A DNA stretch of 64,000 nucleotides from Linnemannia elongata (GCA_036320915.1 JAXBDG010000013.1:1116001-1180000); one strand, 5' to 3'; shown: positions 10,439-22,930, counted from the first letter of the stretch. Numbers and translations: made by a program. Notes: generated by a model from the letters alone, not told the origin.

Positions 10439-12569
10439 ATGTCCATCTACACAAAGCCAAAGAACTCAGACCTCCAGCTGAGTCTCTACCTCAGCCAGGC
10501 ACTCAGCTACCTCTCCGAACACGCCTCCATGACCCTCTTCTCCGTCAGGAAACTCAACGTCGGCTCCTCACAAAAGGTCTTCAACCCTGACGGCTCACCT
10601 ATCGCAGACAACATCCAGTTGACCATGCGCTCCAGTAGCATCGGAAGCAACTCTGTCGATTGTAAGACCTGTTTCCTTTGTTTCTTACAACAACACGTCA
10701 GCATTGGACAGCTGCAACAGAGTGGCGATACACAGTTCACGCACACGCGCGTGTTGCCCGCTGTATAATGTGGCATTCTTGCCAAGCCTTTTTTTTCTTT
10801 TGTTGCTTTCTCATACTGCAGCCCAAGTAACATTTGCCTCCCATATATTCCCTTCGTTTGTACCTCACTAGTGCAGCTATTCTATGATCCATACGACTGG
10901 TCCTTCCCTCCAGACATTATCCTCCATGGTCTCTTCATGAAGCCATCACTCACCGATCTGGGACTGGACGACTCTTGGGATCACGAAGACCCTGCCAATT
11001 TGAGCAAGGTACTCAAGAAACTCTCGTACATGATGCAGGTAAAATATCACCACGCTTTTTCTTTGTACAAGCCTTGAGATTTATTCGAGGAGCACATTCA
11101 GTCTCCTAACTACTTCACTTTCTTTGTGATTGTACGAAGTGTAGCATGATGAGCGACAGAGAGTGGCACGGTGCGACAATGAGCGGATACAAATCGAGTA
11201 TGGATGCCTTCAGGACCAAGAGGCAAGTTGGCGTTATTAATTTCTTCCGCACGCGTTTCTAGAACTCTGGATGTGTGACGCGGGACGGTGATAGTTCAAT
11301 AACGCAATGCTTCTTTCTACTTGTACAGGAGATGGATTGCTGTCTGATCCCAGGGGTCGATGGGCCTACAAAGGTAACAGCTAGGATGTTTGTTGCTTCG
11401 GTGTCTACTAGTTCCTCGACTGTACGAGCGGGACATCTGGATCTTCTTGTAATCTCACCGAATCACCCTTCCACTTTTATTTCTGTAGGTCATTTTCGCG
11501 GTTCCGTTCTACATTAACTTTCAGGACCAGGGAGTGAACCAACAGATCAAATGTAATGAGGATTATGGACAACACAAGATTCATACTGTCTGGCGGTTGT
11601 TGTTATTACCCAATGGACGTCTCGACCACTGACACGCGTTCTTTCCAATATTCATAATATGCTACAGTGGTGGCCAAGATTCAGTTTTTGATCAGCTCGT
11701 TGGTACCGAATGATGTGGCGGCTGTCAAGAGCCAGATTGAACCACTTTCCACATTCGACTACCCAGATCTCTTGCGTGGCGTAAGGCTCCAGATGATACA
11801 CGGATGGTAGTGTGATGTTCTATATGCTTGAGATCGAGTGCGCGCGACTCACCTTGTTGAATGCAATCGTTGCATATTCTAGGTACCGGATATTGGCAAG
11901 CACGAAGCTGTCATGGAGTACATTGAGCGAGTTTCAAAGAGGATCACAGAACATTTCGACAAGATACAGCGGAGACGGGAGATGAAGAAGGAGATGATCG
12001 AGACTCTTGTCGGGACTTTCAGGCAGTAAGTCATTTGGCCTTATACTTTTATACGAGCTTCAGCGATCTTATTCTTTCTGCTCCCTTTGGATACTAATCT
12101 CAGCGATTTCATCCATGGTTGTTATAGAAACTTACTGGAGTGTGACCTTGTGAACTACACATTCGCCTCATTTATGTTGATTGTCAACAGGGACAAGGGC
12201 CGTGACGGAACAGCGAGTGCCATCGCCACATGTAAGAATAACAACTATAATCGCCAATTTTTTTTCTATTGGCACAGATTTTTACCTTTGCTTGTGCGGC
12301 ATACTAACTGCGTGTTTTTTTTGTGCCATCTAGTCTACCTGTCAGACTCATTCCCAGACGAGTATCCAAAGCTCACATTGTCAGCACCCCTCTTGCCCAG
12401 TTCGTCGTACCTGCCAACACCCGAACCCGAAGTCATCCCAATCAAACTGTACAGTCCCCGATGGGCCGCCGAGAGGATTGTCACCGAGATCTGGGAGCAG
12501 CTTTATGACGAGATCCCTCGTTTCTACACCAAGGCTCTTCACTTTGCTTCTGCACCTTCACATCCGTAG
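10439..12569 (+). CDS. BABAM2: BRE/BABAM2 homologue (BRISC / BRCA1-A complex scaffold)
   Basis: Nine exons: 10439..10661, 10872..11038, 11145..11222, 11329..11373, 11489..11552, 11668..11780, 11883..12025, 12128..12231, 12334..12569; 390 aa against about 383 for human BRE. Two degenerate ubiquitin-E2-variant folds: the first has YDPYDWSFPPDIIL (human: IIFNAQYPELPPDFIF); the second has KRITEHFDKIQRRREM, a FASFMLIV strand, then SFPDEYPKLTLSAP and LYSPRWAAERIVTEIWEQL (human: YPYSPRWDGNEMAKRAKAY). In animals and plants BRE bridges the K63-specific deubiquitinase BRCC36 with BABAM1/Abraxas, in DNA repair (nucleus) and BRISC (cytoplasm). A fungal copy implies the partner genes elsewhere. The third intron uses an AG|GCAAGT donor (GC-AG type). 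All phases close. Confidence 0.88.
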
Positions 12570-12811
12570 TTGGTGTTTTCCTTTTTCACTTCTCTTTGTC
12601 GGTCACCTCACCTTTGCATTTTGCATACGTGTCTGGCGAATACAGTCCAGTCGAACAAAAAAAGGACCTTGAGACTGATGTGTTGATATCAAATCAAATA
12701 TTACTGCTAAATGGTAGTGAATTGTCTATGAAAAAAAAGGGGAATCGTACAACTAAAAAACGGAATACTACAGCGACTGCATGGATGGGTGAGAAAGAAA
12801 AAAAGGCGGCC

Positions 12812-15800
12812 TCACTCGTCACACCTTTCGCAGATGGGTCCACCTAGATCAGGCACCTTCTTGCCATCGGCATACCAAAGCCAACGCGAGACAGAATCGA
12901 CCCAACCCCGGTCCTTCTCCTGCTCTCTCGAATCTAGACTTTCGACCCCCGAGTCGCGACTGTCGTCATCTCCTCCGATCGGATGGCCCTCTTCGTTCAA
13001 GTATCCTCCTCCTAGACCTACTTCACCTTTCTCGTTGGATACTTCTAGGAGCTTCTGGACTCCTGGGGCTGGACCACGTCGACTCCTGAGCGCTGCGCGC
13101 TCTTCTTCTAGGGACGTTGAGGAATGACAGGACTCGGTCTTGGACTTGTACTGGATCGGCGAAGATGAACCTGACGAAGGCGCAATAGCACCAAAATGAG
13201 GCGGAGGAGGAGGCGTGGAACTAGTGGAACTAGCCTCGCGCTCAAATTTGATCTCGCGCGCCAGCGGGGAAGACGCCGAATGAGGCGGACTCTTGTACGC
13301 AGCACTAGGCGAGATCAATCCCCCTGTCGCGACGCCCACAAAACTATTGGTGATCGACGACAGGATCGGTCGAACGTGGTATCCACCTGCATCCGAAAAG
13401 GTTGTGTCAACTTGCGAATCCGCCAGTACTAGCGTCCTCGTCTCTGGGTCCACACGGACAGTCGTCTCGGGCTGGACTATACTGGCCGAGACGGTCATGG
13501 CCGCAGTTCCTGAGTTCGGGTGAAGGGAGGGGCGAGGTGGTTTGGTGTACCACCACTCCAGGTTCGCGTCCGACTCTGAACAGTCGCTACTGATAGAGGC
13601 TGCATCCCAGTTATCGTCCCGGTCACGGTCCTTGTCCCATACAGGCTTAAAGGGAGCCTTGCTGTGCACTAGGACTGGACTCCTAATAACAGGAGCTGCA
13701 GCCTTGGGAGTACTCCAAGGTGCAGCAGAAGATCCTGTCGATCCTGCAGATGATGGAGGCGTACGGTTCTGTATCTGACCAGACCCATTCCCTGAAATAG
13801 CAGCAGATGATGATGTCCATATGGACGTCAAAGTCGCCGTCGGCGCTGAGATAGCAGTCTCAGAAGCCGGGTCCGTGAAATTAAATGCCGGCCGGCTTGG
13901 CCCATTCCTTGCTGGCGAGAGCTTCAAGGTCGAGAAAAAAGGTGGCGAGATCTGAACACTGTTAGGCCCTTCATGGTTCTTGTACTTGAGCAAGATGGCT
14001 CTGTTGGGGAGACTATCCAAGGTGGGGAGTGGAGACTGTTGCGCCAATGCTGGAGAGAACTGGACTTTGATCCCGAAATCCTTGTCAAATATCGTGTGGA
14101 GTTTATCCTTGCACGCCTTGTCGACTTCGTTCTTCGTGAGGGAGAGCGTGTTCTCATTGCTGTCGATGAATGTCGTGTTAAAGAAAAAGTGACATAGGTG
14201 GCACTAATAACAAAAGCCCAAAGGAGATAGATAGGGAAAGGTTAGTTTTGCTGTGCGCCTGTTGCTTCGTATGCAAAGGAATATCACGTAAGAAAAAGGA
14301 GAGGGAATACTTGCTCTTTTGTACGGACTGTCGTACCAAAGCATCATCTTGACATCGCCTGCAAGGACAATCTTGTCAGAGATGCTAATTCGGAGCTGCT
14401 GCTTTTGACTGTCTACTTTGCACTGGAAAGAAATATTACTATGAATAGCAGAAATGGGTGCATGACAATAGATTCCTGGCCTGAAATCCATTCAACAAAA
14501 TAAGCAACGTACGTGTTGAGGCACAGACTCGTAGATTTTGACATCGCTAGACATGATGGTGAGGATGAGATACTTTGATAATGGCTCGACGTTCAGCAAT
14601 GGCTTGGGTATAGTGTCGATGACCAGTTCCTGAAGGACCAGCAGACGCGGGTCGTAGTTGAGTGTCCTGGACTCCAAAAACTGCTCGTAGTAACGGATGT
14701 ACCGGAGCTGACTCGGAATAGTAACACCCTGAAATCCGCAAAGAAAGAGATGTTCGTCATACAAAAGGAAGGACAAGTCAATAAGTACAAGGGAGGTCAC
14801 AAGCACATCATGCACGTCTCGATTGCTAGACAGGAACATGACTGCCAAACTTACACATCCGTCAAGGGTCCGTTTTTGTCCATAGAGCTGAATGGCCTCT
14901 TCCGCAGTTGCGCCACAGTGAACCAGGAACGAGCAGATCATGACTCCTGTGCGCCCTTTTCCTGCCTTGCAATGGATAGCAACTACATTTCCCGATGTCG
15001 TATGGAGCCAGTCTGATACGTCCTCGCAGAAGGGATGGATGAGCTGGAAGGGTGGCGGTGAGTGATCCGGGAAGGGGAATTGAGCCACTAGTACAAGAAG
15101 AGAAGATGGGTCGCTAGACGATGTGAGTTAACGATTGACAAAAAATGTGGATGTTTTTGCAGTTGAGATATATGCTCGTTTCTTTTTTTGTGTACCTCGT
15201 CCATGAAACCGCTGGTCTGAATATGATCTCTCTGAGCAACTATTGTGAATGAACAAAAGGGACGGTTTGTCGTCAATTGCGGAAGGGAAAAATACAGATG
15301 GAGACTATCTGGCGAAGAGATATTTTATCTCTGTACAGATCAGGAAAAAGTGGAGAGGCACGTCATGGACATAGCGCGTGGAAAAAAGAAAAGGGTCTCT
15401 TTTTTCCCCCGACAAGTCCGTCTGTCTGGCTGGCAGTATGTCGGTGTGTTGGTCAGTCCATCACACGCTCCCTTCTTCTCCTTTTGTCGTCGGTGTTTGT
15501 TTGTTTGTTTGTTTGTTTGTTTGTTTGTTTGTTTGTGTTTGTTGTTTGTTTGTATATGGCATGGGATGAGCTGAGCTTGCATATTTTTCCCCTCAGTCAG
15601 AGTCAGAGTCAGAGTCAGGTAAGTTCATATCGAGATGACCAACAGCCTCGCCCCTTTTGAGGGTGTCACTCGTTCCTTTTTTTTTCTCTTCGTTTTTTTT
15701 TCTTTCGTATTCGTCTTCTTACAGATTGTAGACCTTGTATGCTCCCTCGTGACGAGCGTCGAGGAACCTTGCAGATAAAAAAGAAGTAGAGGAAGAGGAA

Positions 15801-16406
15801 GAGGATGAGGAGGATGTTAGTATTTAAAAAACGAAGCGATGGTCCTGAGACGTGGGTTGTGGGTGTTGCGCATGTTTCGTTATGTCATCCCCTGTTGAAG
15901 GCAAACTAGAACTAAGCAATTGCGAGCAACGTTCGTTAGTGACACACTAGCGCCGCAGTGGGCTTTGAGGGTCGAAGAAAGGGTCAAAATGAAAGAAACA
16001 TATGGAATGACACCACACCTCTTCGCTGCCACTTTTTTCCTTTGCAGTTGTTCTACACTTACTTTTCTACGTCGCTCATTGGGTTGCGGTAGAAGGCCTC
16101 GAGAGACTTTGACGGGTAACCCATGGCGATCAGAGAAGCTGTGATGTAGGCTAGATCCAGGTCCAAGCCAGCCTCCTTGTCGATAAAGCGGCGCTATTCA
16201 TTTTGTTATTATTTTCAGGCAGCATGCAGATCAAAAGGTGGGAAAGTTGTTCGAGGTGTAAGCGAAGGTGGGAAGAATGCAAGCAGAAAAAAGAGAGCGA
16301 TGCAATTGGATGGTCCCTGCTCAAAAATACAAAAAAAAAAATAAGCATACAAGAAGGTGAATGAGCTCACCTTTTGCTTAGAGACGGCATGGCGAAGCAG
16401 ATTCAT
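12812..16406 (-). CDS. PTEN: PTEN phosphatidylinositol-3,4,5-trisphosphate 3-phosphatase with long disordered tail
   Basis: Eight exons in transcript order: 16406..16371, 16193..16063, 15767..15723, 15239..15196, 15087..14855, 14728..14513, 14422..14288, 14203..12812; 743 aa. The N-terminus LLRHAVSKQKRR matches the PTEN lipid-binding motif; then GLDLDLAYI, IAMGYPS, KVYNLCSERSY, the WPD-equivalent VAQFPFPDHSPP (Asp93), and the P-loop HCKAGKGRTG with Cys125, both P-loop Lys and Arg131. GVTIPSQLRYIRYY follows. The C2 domain runs from about 205 to 330, including SLTKNEVDKACKDK, near identical to the human LTKNDLDKANKDK block. It dephosphorylates PIP3 at the plasma membrane, opposing PI3K-Akt/TOR. 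Oddity: after C2 comes a ~410-residue Ser/Pro/Thr-rich tail ending in CERCDE. The last intron (14204..14287) uses a weak GTGATA donor, chosen because it alone keeps phase. Convergent with BRE. Confidence 0.93.
15495..15535 (+). repeat. (GTTT)n microsatellite in a PTEN intron
   Basis: About ten tandem GTTT units inside the 483-bp intron between PTEN exons 3 and 4, followed shortly by a (CAGAGT)n-like patch near 15597-15618. Confidence 0.9.
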
Positions 16407-17588
16407 TCACAAAAGAAAAGTGTAAAGTCCCCTGGACCAAACACTCACAGAGAGAGAGAAAGTAGGAGGGTGTTTTGTAAACAAAACAAAAGATGTTTAG
16501 GCAAGGGAATCAACGAAAAAGATGATTAAAGTGGAACTAGGAACAGAAGGAAGGAAGCTGCTGCGACTGGAGGGCAAGTAAGTGATTTTGGGTAACGAGA
16601 AAGGGAGGGAGGGAGGGAGGGAGAGGGAGAGCAGTGGCAGTTGGTTGGATTATGAGTGTAAGGGAATAAAAGAGGGTATGGATGAAGAAGAGTGCGTAGT
16701 AGGGTATGTGAAGGGGTCGTCTTTGTGAGTTGTTGTAAGAAAAGAAGAAGAGTGGGAGAGCGAGCAAGGATGTGAAGAGTGGAGAAAAGGATGGAAAGGG
16801 GGAGGGGTGGTGGTAGTGGTGGTGGCTGACATCAACCCACACTCTCCCTACGAAGAGCTGCTGCTGAAAAACGATTGTGGAGGCAAAAGTGTCAGCGTGG
16901 GTGTGTTGATGTGGGTGAAAAAGGGGGTGGAAGAGAAGAGACAGTCGATTGTGGTGAGTGAGACACACGCTACTAAGCCCATTCATTCATTCCCCCGAGG
17001 AGATGCCGCTTCGAATGTTCAAATGTTCAGCCATGCTGGCCAGGGCTAGAAGAAGAGGATTGATTTGCTTAGCTTAGCTTAGTTGCTCGACTTGACCATA
17101 GAGATAGGTAGAGATAACAAGGAAGAGATCCATGCAAGGTGTAGCAAGTGCTGAGTATTAAGAGACAAAATAGATGCAATTGGAGTGTATAGCTTCGTGC
17201 AGTGGATGCAATGAGTTGACTCTTTGTTCTCTGTTACATCGATGGTGAACAAGATGTGATCGATGTAAACGTGTGTATGTGTAAACCAGCTGTGTGTATC
17301 CAATAGTTGCTAGATACCATCGCCCCTCCCAATCCTTCCCGTCCTCACACCATTCATCCCAGGCTCATCTTTCTTCTCGGCATCTTTCTTTTTCTTTATC
17401 ACCTTCCCTTCCCTTCCTATCCCATCCCACCCTATTCCCTCTCACTCACCTCTATCGTTCGTAAGCATCGCCGCTTTGCAATTTCTTATTTCTTCCTCCC
17501 TCTGTCGCCTTTCTTGCTCTTTTCTTTCTTTTTTCCTCCTCCCCCTCCTCCCTACCCAACCCTTCGTACACACCCATACCCATTGACC
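16407..17588. other. Divergent intergenic region, PTEN / EI24
   Basis: No gene recognised. 16530-16830 is pyrimidine-rich on the minus strand (PTEN leader side); 17307-17588 is pyrimidine-rich on the plus strand and leads into the EI24 start. The middle is mixed, with a short TTAGC/TTAGT repeat near 17070-17084. Confidence 0.5.
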
Positions 17589-19038
17589 ATGGCACACAAG
17601 CCTCGTGTCTTCTACCCTCTCAAGGGAATCACATACTTCCTCTCAAACCCTGGTCTCTGGCCCCGTGTTATCATTCCCTTCCTGATCCTCGCTGCCATCA
17701 CAATCACCCTCCTCATACTCGCATTCGCCTACCTCCTCCCCCTCCAAATCGACTTCTTCACAAACCACTCTTGGCCCTCATGGCTCGCCTACACCGTCGC
17801 TGTCATCCTCACCTTGATCGAGGCAGCCCTCGGAGCGCTCATTGCCTACCTCGCACTCATGCCCCTCTGGGAAGACGGTAAGGCACAACTCATTACGCAC
17901 GCGCGCACACACACGCAAAATCGACACTTGCGGTCTGTTGCACAGGAAGGAAGCGAAAAGTTTATGGACACAGAAAAATATAAAGCAATCTTCTGACCAC
18001 TTTCTCTCTTATTCAACTAACGATTATAGCACTGTTTGACGCCGTGTTGAGGAGTAGGAAGCTGGGATACATCATTGATGCTGCCCACGGCGACTACCGT
18101 TCATGCCTTCAGGGAGTCCTTGGAGGTCTTTACATTATTGCCTTCCAGTCCGTTGTCCTCTTGGTCTTCCAGGTACCAATGACCCCCTTATTCTCCCCAA
18201 AATGAATATCACTCCAGCCTTTTGCCCTATTCGCTCGCTCTTGTTTGTCCGAACAATGCACTAACAGTGTACCTTCCTTGACTTCGTCGAATACATAGGT
18301 TGTGTCGCTGGTTGTGCTCCTCCCTTTGCATGCGGTCCCGGTTGTGGGAACTATTGTCTACTGCTATCTCAATGGCTGGGTTCTCTCCTTTTCCAAGCGC
18401 ATCCATTACGACGTTGAGCTGTGCAAGCTGGGGTAAGGACAAAGCAAGGGCTTGGCGCTTTTTTTCAATTTCTATTATTGCTTTGTCTACTCGGCTCATC
18501 AAACCACCACCCTCCCCCCTGACTGACACGATTGAAACGATCAATTCTCTACTTTAGAGTGAACCAGTCAAGAAAATATGCATGGAAGCACCGGGCAGAG
18601 TTCTGTGAGTTTGGTGCCGTGGCCGTGCTGCTCGAGATGACGCCCGTGCTCAACCTCCTGTTCTTCTGGACCAACGTTGTCGGTAAGTAAAATGAAACAT
18701 TCACACCCTCTCCATGCCTAACAACAGCTTAATTGGAATGTACGTCCTAACAAGTCACTTTCACTATTCACTTATGATATACTGTAGGTGCCGCACTTTG
18801 GGTTGCTGATGAGATTGAGGAGGCAAGAAGACAGGATCGTTTGGCAAACAGAGCTGCCAACAGTCAGGATTCACACTATGTCACCTTCCGCCCTTACGAC
18901 TCGACGCTCCCAGGCTTGCCCACGGAGCCTCTGCTCGGCAGCCACCCCTACGACACTTATGGAGGTGCTCCTCAGCAGCAGCAGCCTCCTCAATACCAGG
19001 CAAAGCAGCCCCAGCAAGGAACCGCTCCCCGCTACTAA
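17589..19038 (+). CDS. EI24-domain (CysZ/RRT8-like) multi-pass membrane protein
   Basis: Five exons: 17589..17877, 18030..18172, 18299..18432, 18558..18682, 18788..19038; 313 aa. The protein opens with GITYFLSNPGLWPRVIIP and a hydrophobic hairpin, the typical start of EI24-family proteins; further spans lie around residues 60-90 and in the segments LGGLYIIAFQSVVLLVFQ, VVSLVVLLPLHAVPVVG and MTPVLNLLFFWTNVVG. The tail (about 265-313) is hydrophilic, Gln/Pro-rich and probably cytosolic. Known relatives are animal EI24 (ER, autophagy) and the fungal RRT8/LDS spore-wall and lipid-droplet proteins; which function applies cannot be told from sequence. It lies convergent to the HMG-box gene. Intron phases all agree. 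Confidence 0.82.
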
Positions 19039-19845
19039 ATGAAGATGCTATTTTTCCAAGCCGGGCAAGAAGGTCACCCACAGGAAAATACGAACGACAA
19101 GCAGTACCTTTTCTTCATCTTCATGCGCAGAAATACCTCGTTTGTGTCTAGGCCCTTTGCGTCACTTCATATCATCCCGTCATCTAAAAAATATAAATGC
19201 AATCGACTTCGTTTCTGTGTCTCTTTAAATGATGCCAGATTGATTGATATGGCTAAGTGAACTAAAGGTATAAAAAAGGTATTGGTTGAGCATCAAAAAA
19301 AAAAAAAAAAAAAAAAAAAAGTAGGCGACAGAAACAAACTGAGGGAACTGAGGAACTTGACAAGTCTGTCGACTTGACGAATCTCCTCCTCAATCTTAAT
19401 TCTTGCAATCCCCACACGTGGAGCAATCGAACTAGTAAAGTGCCAAGCAAAATCCAGGAACTGTCTCAAGCCTTCTCTCGGGAGAACGTTGTCTTGCACG
19501 ATTCGCGACAAATCATGTGAAGGCTTGGATATGGCAAGTCCCAGGGGTCAATGAACAAACAAAGAAGAATAGTATATCACAGTCCTTGATGAACATTCCA
19601 GGAAGCGAGGTTTTTTTTTAGATACCACCCAGCATATCTTCTCGCGATGTGCCCTTGAGTATCTATGCCTCCTCTTCTGGAGAGCATTGGCAAACAGCAA
19701 GTCAACAAAATATAACACAAAGATAACCCACGGGAAAGAACCCCAGGTGACATGGCATGTGTTTTTAATATTTGTTTCATTTTTTCCATACTTGCATTCG
19801 TGTGTGTGTGTGTTTGTTGTCTATGTAAAACTGGCACTACTACAA
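19039..19845. other. Convergent intergenic region with poly(A) tract and a possible relic
   Basis: 3' regions of the EI24 and HMG-box genes. On the minus strand, about 19322-19511 reads SRIVQDNVLPREGLRQFLDF then IKIEEEIRQVDRLVKF, which looks protein-like but runs into a homopolymer and has no start or partner exon I can find. I do not recognise it. Confidence 0.3.
19295..19320 (+). repeat. 26-bp poly(A) tract
   Basis: Uninterrupted run of 26 A between the EI24 and HMG-box genes. Confidence 0.9.
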
Positions 19846-21116
19846 CTACCAACCCATGTTCTCCATCATTCCATGCCCACCCCCGGTGTTACCGCCACTT
19901 CCAGGCATAGGCCCACCCGTGTTGGAGGAATCGTACTCTTCCATCTCTGTCTGATAACGCTTCTTGTCGTCCTCGGCCATGGATCCGTACGACTCCTTTT
20001 CCGTCTCGGATAACTTTTGCCATTCCTCGCCGAGCATCTTTGTGATCTCTGTTGGCTTGAATCCTGGATGCTTCTTCTTGATATCGTCCCTGCAAGTATG
20101 AAATGACCAATGAGAAGAAAAGAAAAAAAAAAGGTATAAAGAAATGCGTTAGCATTCATGGAAGGGTATAGCTGTACAAAATCAGAACAGGGAACCAACA
20201 GTGAGCAGCTTTTACCTCTTCATGAGCGTGAAAAAAATGTACGAGTTCCGTGGCCGCTTGGGGCAGTTCTTGTCCTTGATGACAGGAACAGCCGCCTTCT
20301 TGATCTTCTTCTTGGACATGGGTCCCAAATTACCATGCAATCCAGGACCACCAGGCATGCCTCCAATGCCGCCCATCCCTCCAAATCCACCCATGCCGCC
20401 CATGCCACCCATACCCATACCTGCCATCCCCGCCATACCTGCCATGCCAGCCATTCCAGCCATTGGTCCACCCATGGGTCCACCAACCATCCTTCCACCA
20501 TGAGGGCCACCCATGCGCTGTTGTTGCTGTTGTTGCTGGAGATGATTAAATTGTTGCTGTTGCTGCAGGCCATGCGAATGAACCTGTTGCTGTTGTTGTT
20601 GTGCGTAGTGGTGGTTGTCATAGGGGTTGGCTCCAGCGCCAACCATGCCTCCCCATCCAATACGATTATCGTTTCCACCACCGCCACCATTACCTCCCAT
20701 GGGGTTCATCCCAGACAGACCAGCCATTCCTCCCATCGAAGGGTTCATACCCATGCCGCCCATACCGGCCAGACCGCCGATATTTCCGCCATTGCCACCA
20801 GAAGGGTCCATGGCGCTAAAGTCTCGACTCCGCTTGTTGCCAGCGGCTCGGTTTTGCTGGGCACCAACTGCATGTCGAATGGGTCCACCGCCATTGGAGA
20901 CTCCACCAGCTCCTACAGATCCAGGATGGTTGCTGTTGTTATTGTTGTTGGGCATCATGGCGTTCTGCGGTGTTGGCCAAGGGTATTCTCCAGACCGAGA
21001 TCGACCCATGATGGGATCCATGTATCGCTGCTGCTGTTGCTGTAACTGCTGTTGTTGCTGCTGCTGCTGAGCATACAGGTTCCCGCCCGACTGAGAATGC
21101 ATCAGCTGGGGTAATG

Positions 21117-21147
<31 letters not shown>

Positions 21148-21948
21148 TGGCGTGGTGTGGTGGGAGAGAACATTCGGATAAGGTGACGGCGCCGTCGATG
21201 GCAAGTGCGAAGTATGAACCTGTCGTTGCAATTGTTGCTGCTGCTGTTGCTTCTGAAGCTGCTGCTGCTGAGGCGTCTGAGGATGCTGTATTGGTGCAGA
21301 CTGGTGTCCCTGGAGGTGAGGCGAGTGTGGGTGATTTTGATACGGCTGATTCCCCCCTCCTCCACCGCCTCCACCTTTTTGAAGGGCGTCTTCCAAGATC
21401 TGTTGTGGGTGTGGTAATTGCCCTGACCGCCGGCCGTCCGGGTCGTCCAGGCTGCGTCGCGAAGGGTCGTCTAAAGGGTTCGATACCTGTGCTCCTGTTG
21501 GTGTACCCACTCCGCCGGCACTGTTACCGCCGCTATTACTCGAATTGTGCCCGCCGTTTCCATGGCCGCCATGGTGTCCTCCATGTCCATGTGGTCCCCC
21601 GCCGTGAGAAGCCCCCGCAGAGCCAGTCCCCATCGACGATCCAAGATCACCGCCTCCCGAAGAAGATGAAGATAGGGGACCACCTCCGCCATTGCTGCCA
21701 CCGCCGCCGCTGCCTGGAGCGCTAACATAAGAGTTTGAATGAAGTGGTGGGAGCACTGGGGGTGTGGAAGGCCCTGGAGCTTGTTGATAGGGGCTTCCAA
21801 AGTTCATACTCGAGTTCATGGCGCCGTAGAGCGATCCGTAGTTGCCGTAAGAAGAATGCCCTCCTGGGGTGGTTGAAGTAGTGGTGGTGTTCTGGCCTGC
21901 CATGAAGGACGATGGATCCGACTCAAAATGGGCAGAGGGGTTTGCCAT
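19846..21948 (-). CDS. HMG-box protein with long Gln/Gly/Met-rich disordered N-terminus
   Basis: Two exons in transcript order, 21948..20216 and 20089..19846, 658 aa, one phase-2 intron placed inside the HMG box. Residues 1-555 are low complexity: Gly/Ser blocks, several poly-Gln runs of about 5-10, and a Gly-Met repeat (MAGMAGMAGMAGMGMGGMGG) near 515-540. The HMG box (about 562-632) starts at CPKRPRNSYIFFTLMKR and continues DDIKKKHPGFKPTEITKMLGE, WQKLSETEKESY and DKKRYQTEM, close to fungal NHP6/HMGB boxes. It should bend DNA without strong sequence specificity; the poly-Q arm suggests a transcription co-factor or condensate-forming role (inference). The basic KKKIKK just before the box may be an NLS. 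The 5' leader (21950-22440) is pyrimidine-rich on the minus strand. Confidence 0.85.
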
Positions 21949-22890
21949 ATGCTTGTTGGAAGAGGGCTTGCCAGAATTGGCTTTTCAAGCTGGATGGCTA
22001 TAGGGAAAGAAGGAGTGTCTACTGGTTTGTGGAGAGAGGGTCGAGAAGTAGAGACAATGACAGAGATGAGTGAATAGAGTGCAGGAAGTGAGACAGTGAG
22101 GAAGGGATGGAGAATATCGGCGATAAGGGATAGGAGAGAGGACGAAAAGGAGTTCGGGAACGATGAAAGTGAACGAAAGTAGAGAGTGGAAAAGGAACAA
22201 TGAAAAAGGCGTGTTAGGGTGTGAGGTGCAAATGTAATGGTATCAGTGGAGGATTGAATTGGCAGAGGCAGTGTCCGAAACCAAAGAACATAAGAGGCAA
22301 AATGGAGCCAAGACCAAGGAAAGAAAGAAAAAACGAGAGAAGGTGCGGAGGAGAGACTGAGAGAGAGAAAGAGGGAAGGTAAGAGGAGAGACACAAACAG
22401 CAGCATAGGGGGTGAGAGGGACAAGCAAACAACACAGTCGAGGGATCAATGTCAACTGTACATTACTGCAGTGCGCCTTTTCTTTCTTTTGATCCTGTTA
22501 CTACTACTGCCAAAAGTGTACTACCACCCTGTCATTCTTTTCTTTTTCCTTTGTTCCTTTCTTTGTCCACAACTTGGCATGAACACGCACACACACGAAG
22601 ATTTCTCGCTTGTTCAATCGCCATCATCGAATTATTACTCTTTCTAACTCCCACTTCTTCTTTCCTTCTTGTAGTTAATGTCCTCGGCCGACGATGTTTC
22701 AATGTGCACATGGGCTCGTTCCAACAAGACGGATCACCCAATCCTGTCCGACTCTCAAATGTCATTGCTATCTCTTCATAAGACTTCTATCTTCTCCACT
22801 CGCCTTGATGGTGAAACCGAAAAACAAAGAATCCACTGCCACACTTCTCTCGCTCCTCACCCTTCTATCCTGTCTACTGCCAACTATCAA

Positions 22891-22930
22891 CACACATACA
22901 CACACACACACACACACATACACACACACT
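22891..22930 (+). repeat. (CA)n microsatellite
   Basis: Run of ACAC with two interruptions by AT; simple-sequence repeat in the gene-poor region. Confidence 0.85.

Noticed and set aside
15495..15535. Regular short repeats considered as CRISPR-like
   Set aside because: Simple (GTTT)n microsatellite in a fungal intron, no spacers; CRISPR arrays are not expected here.
19322..19511. Minus-strand peptide SRIVQDNVLPREGLRQFLDF and following
   Set aside because: Protein-like for about 60 residues but no start, stop context or partner exon; ends in a homopolymer. Possibly a relic; family unknown.
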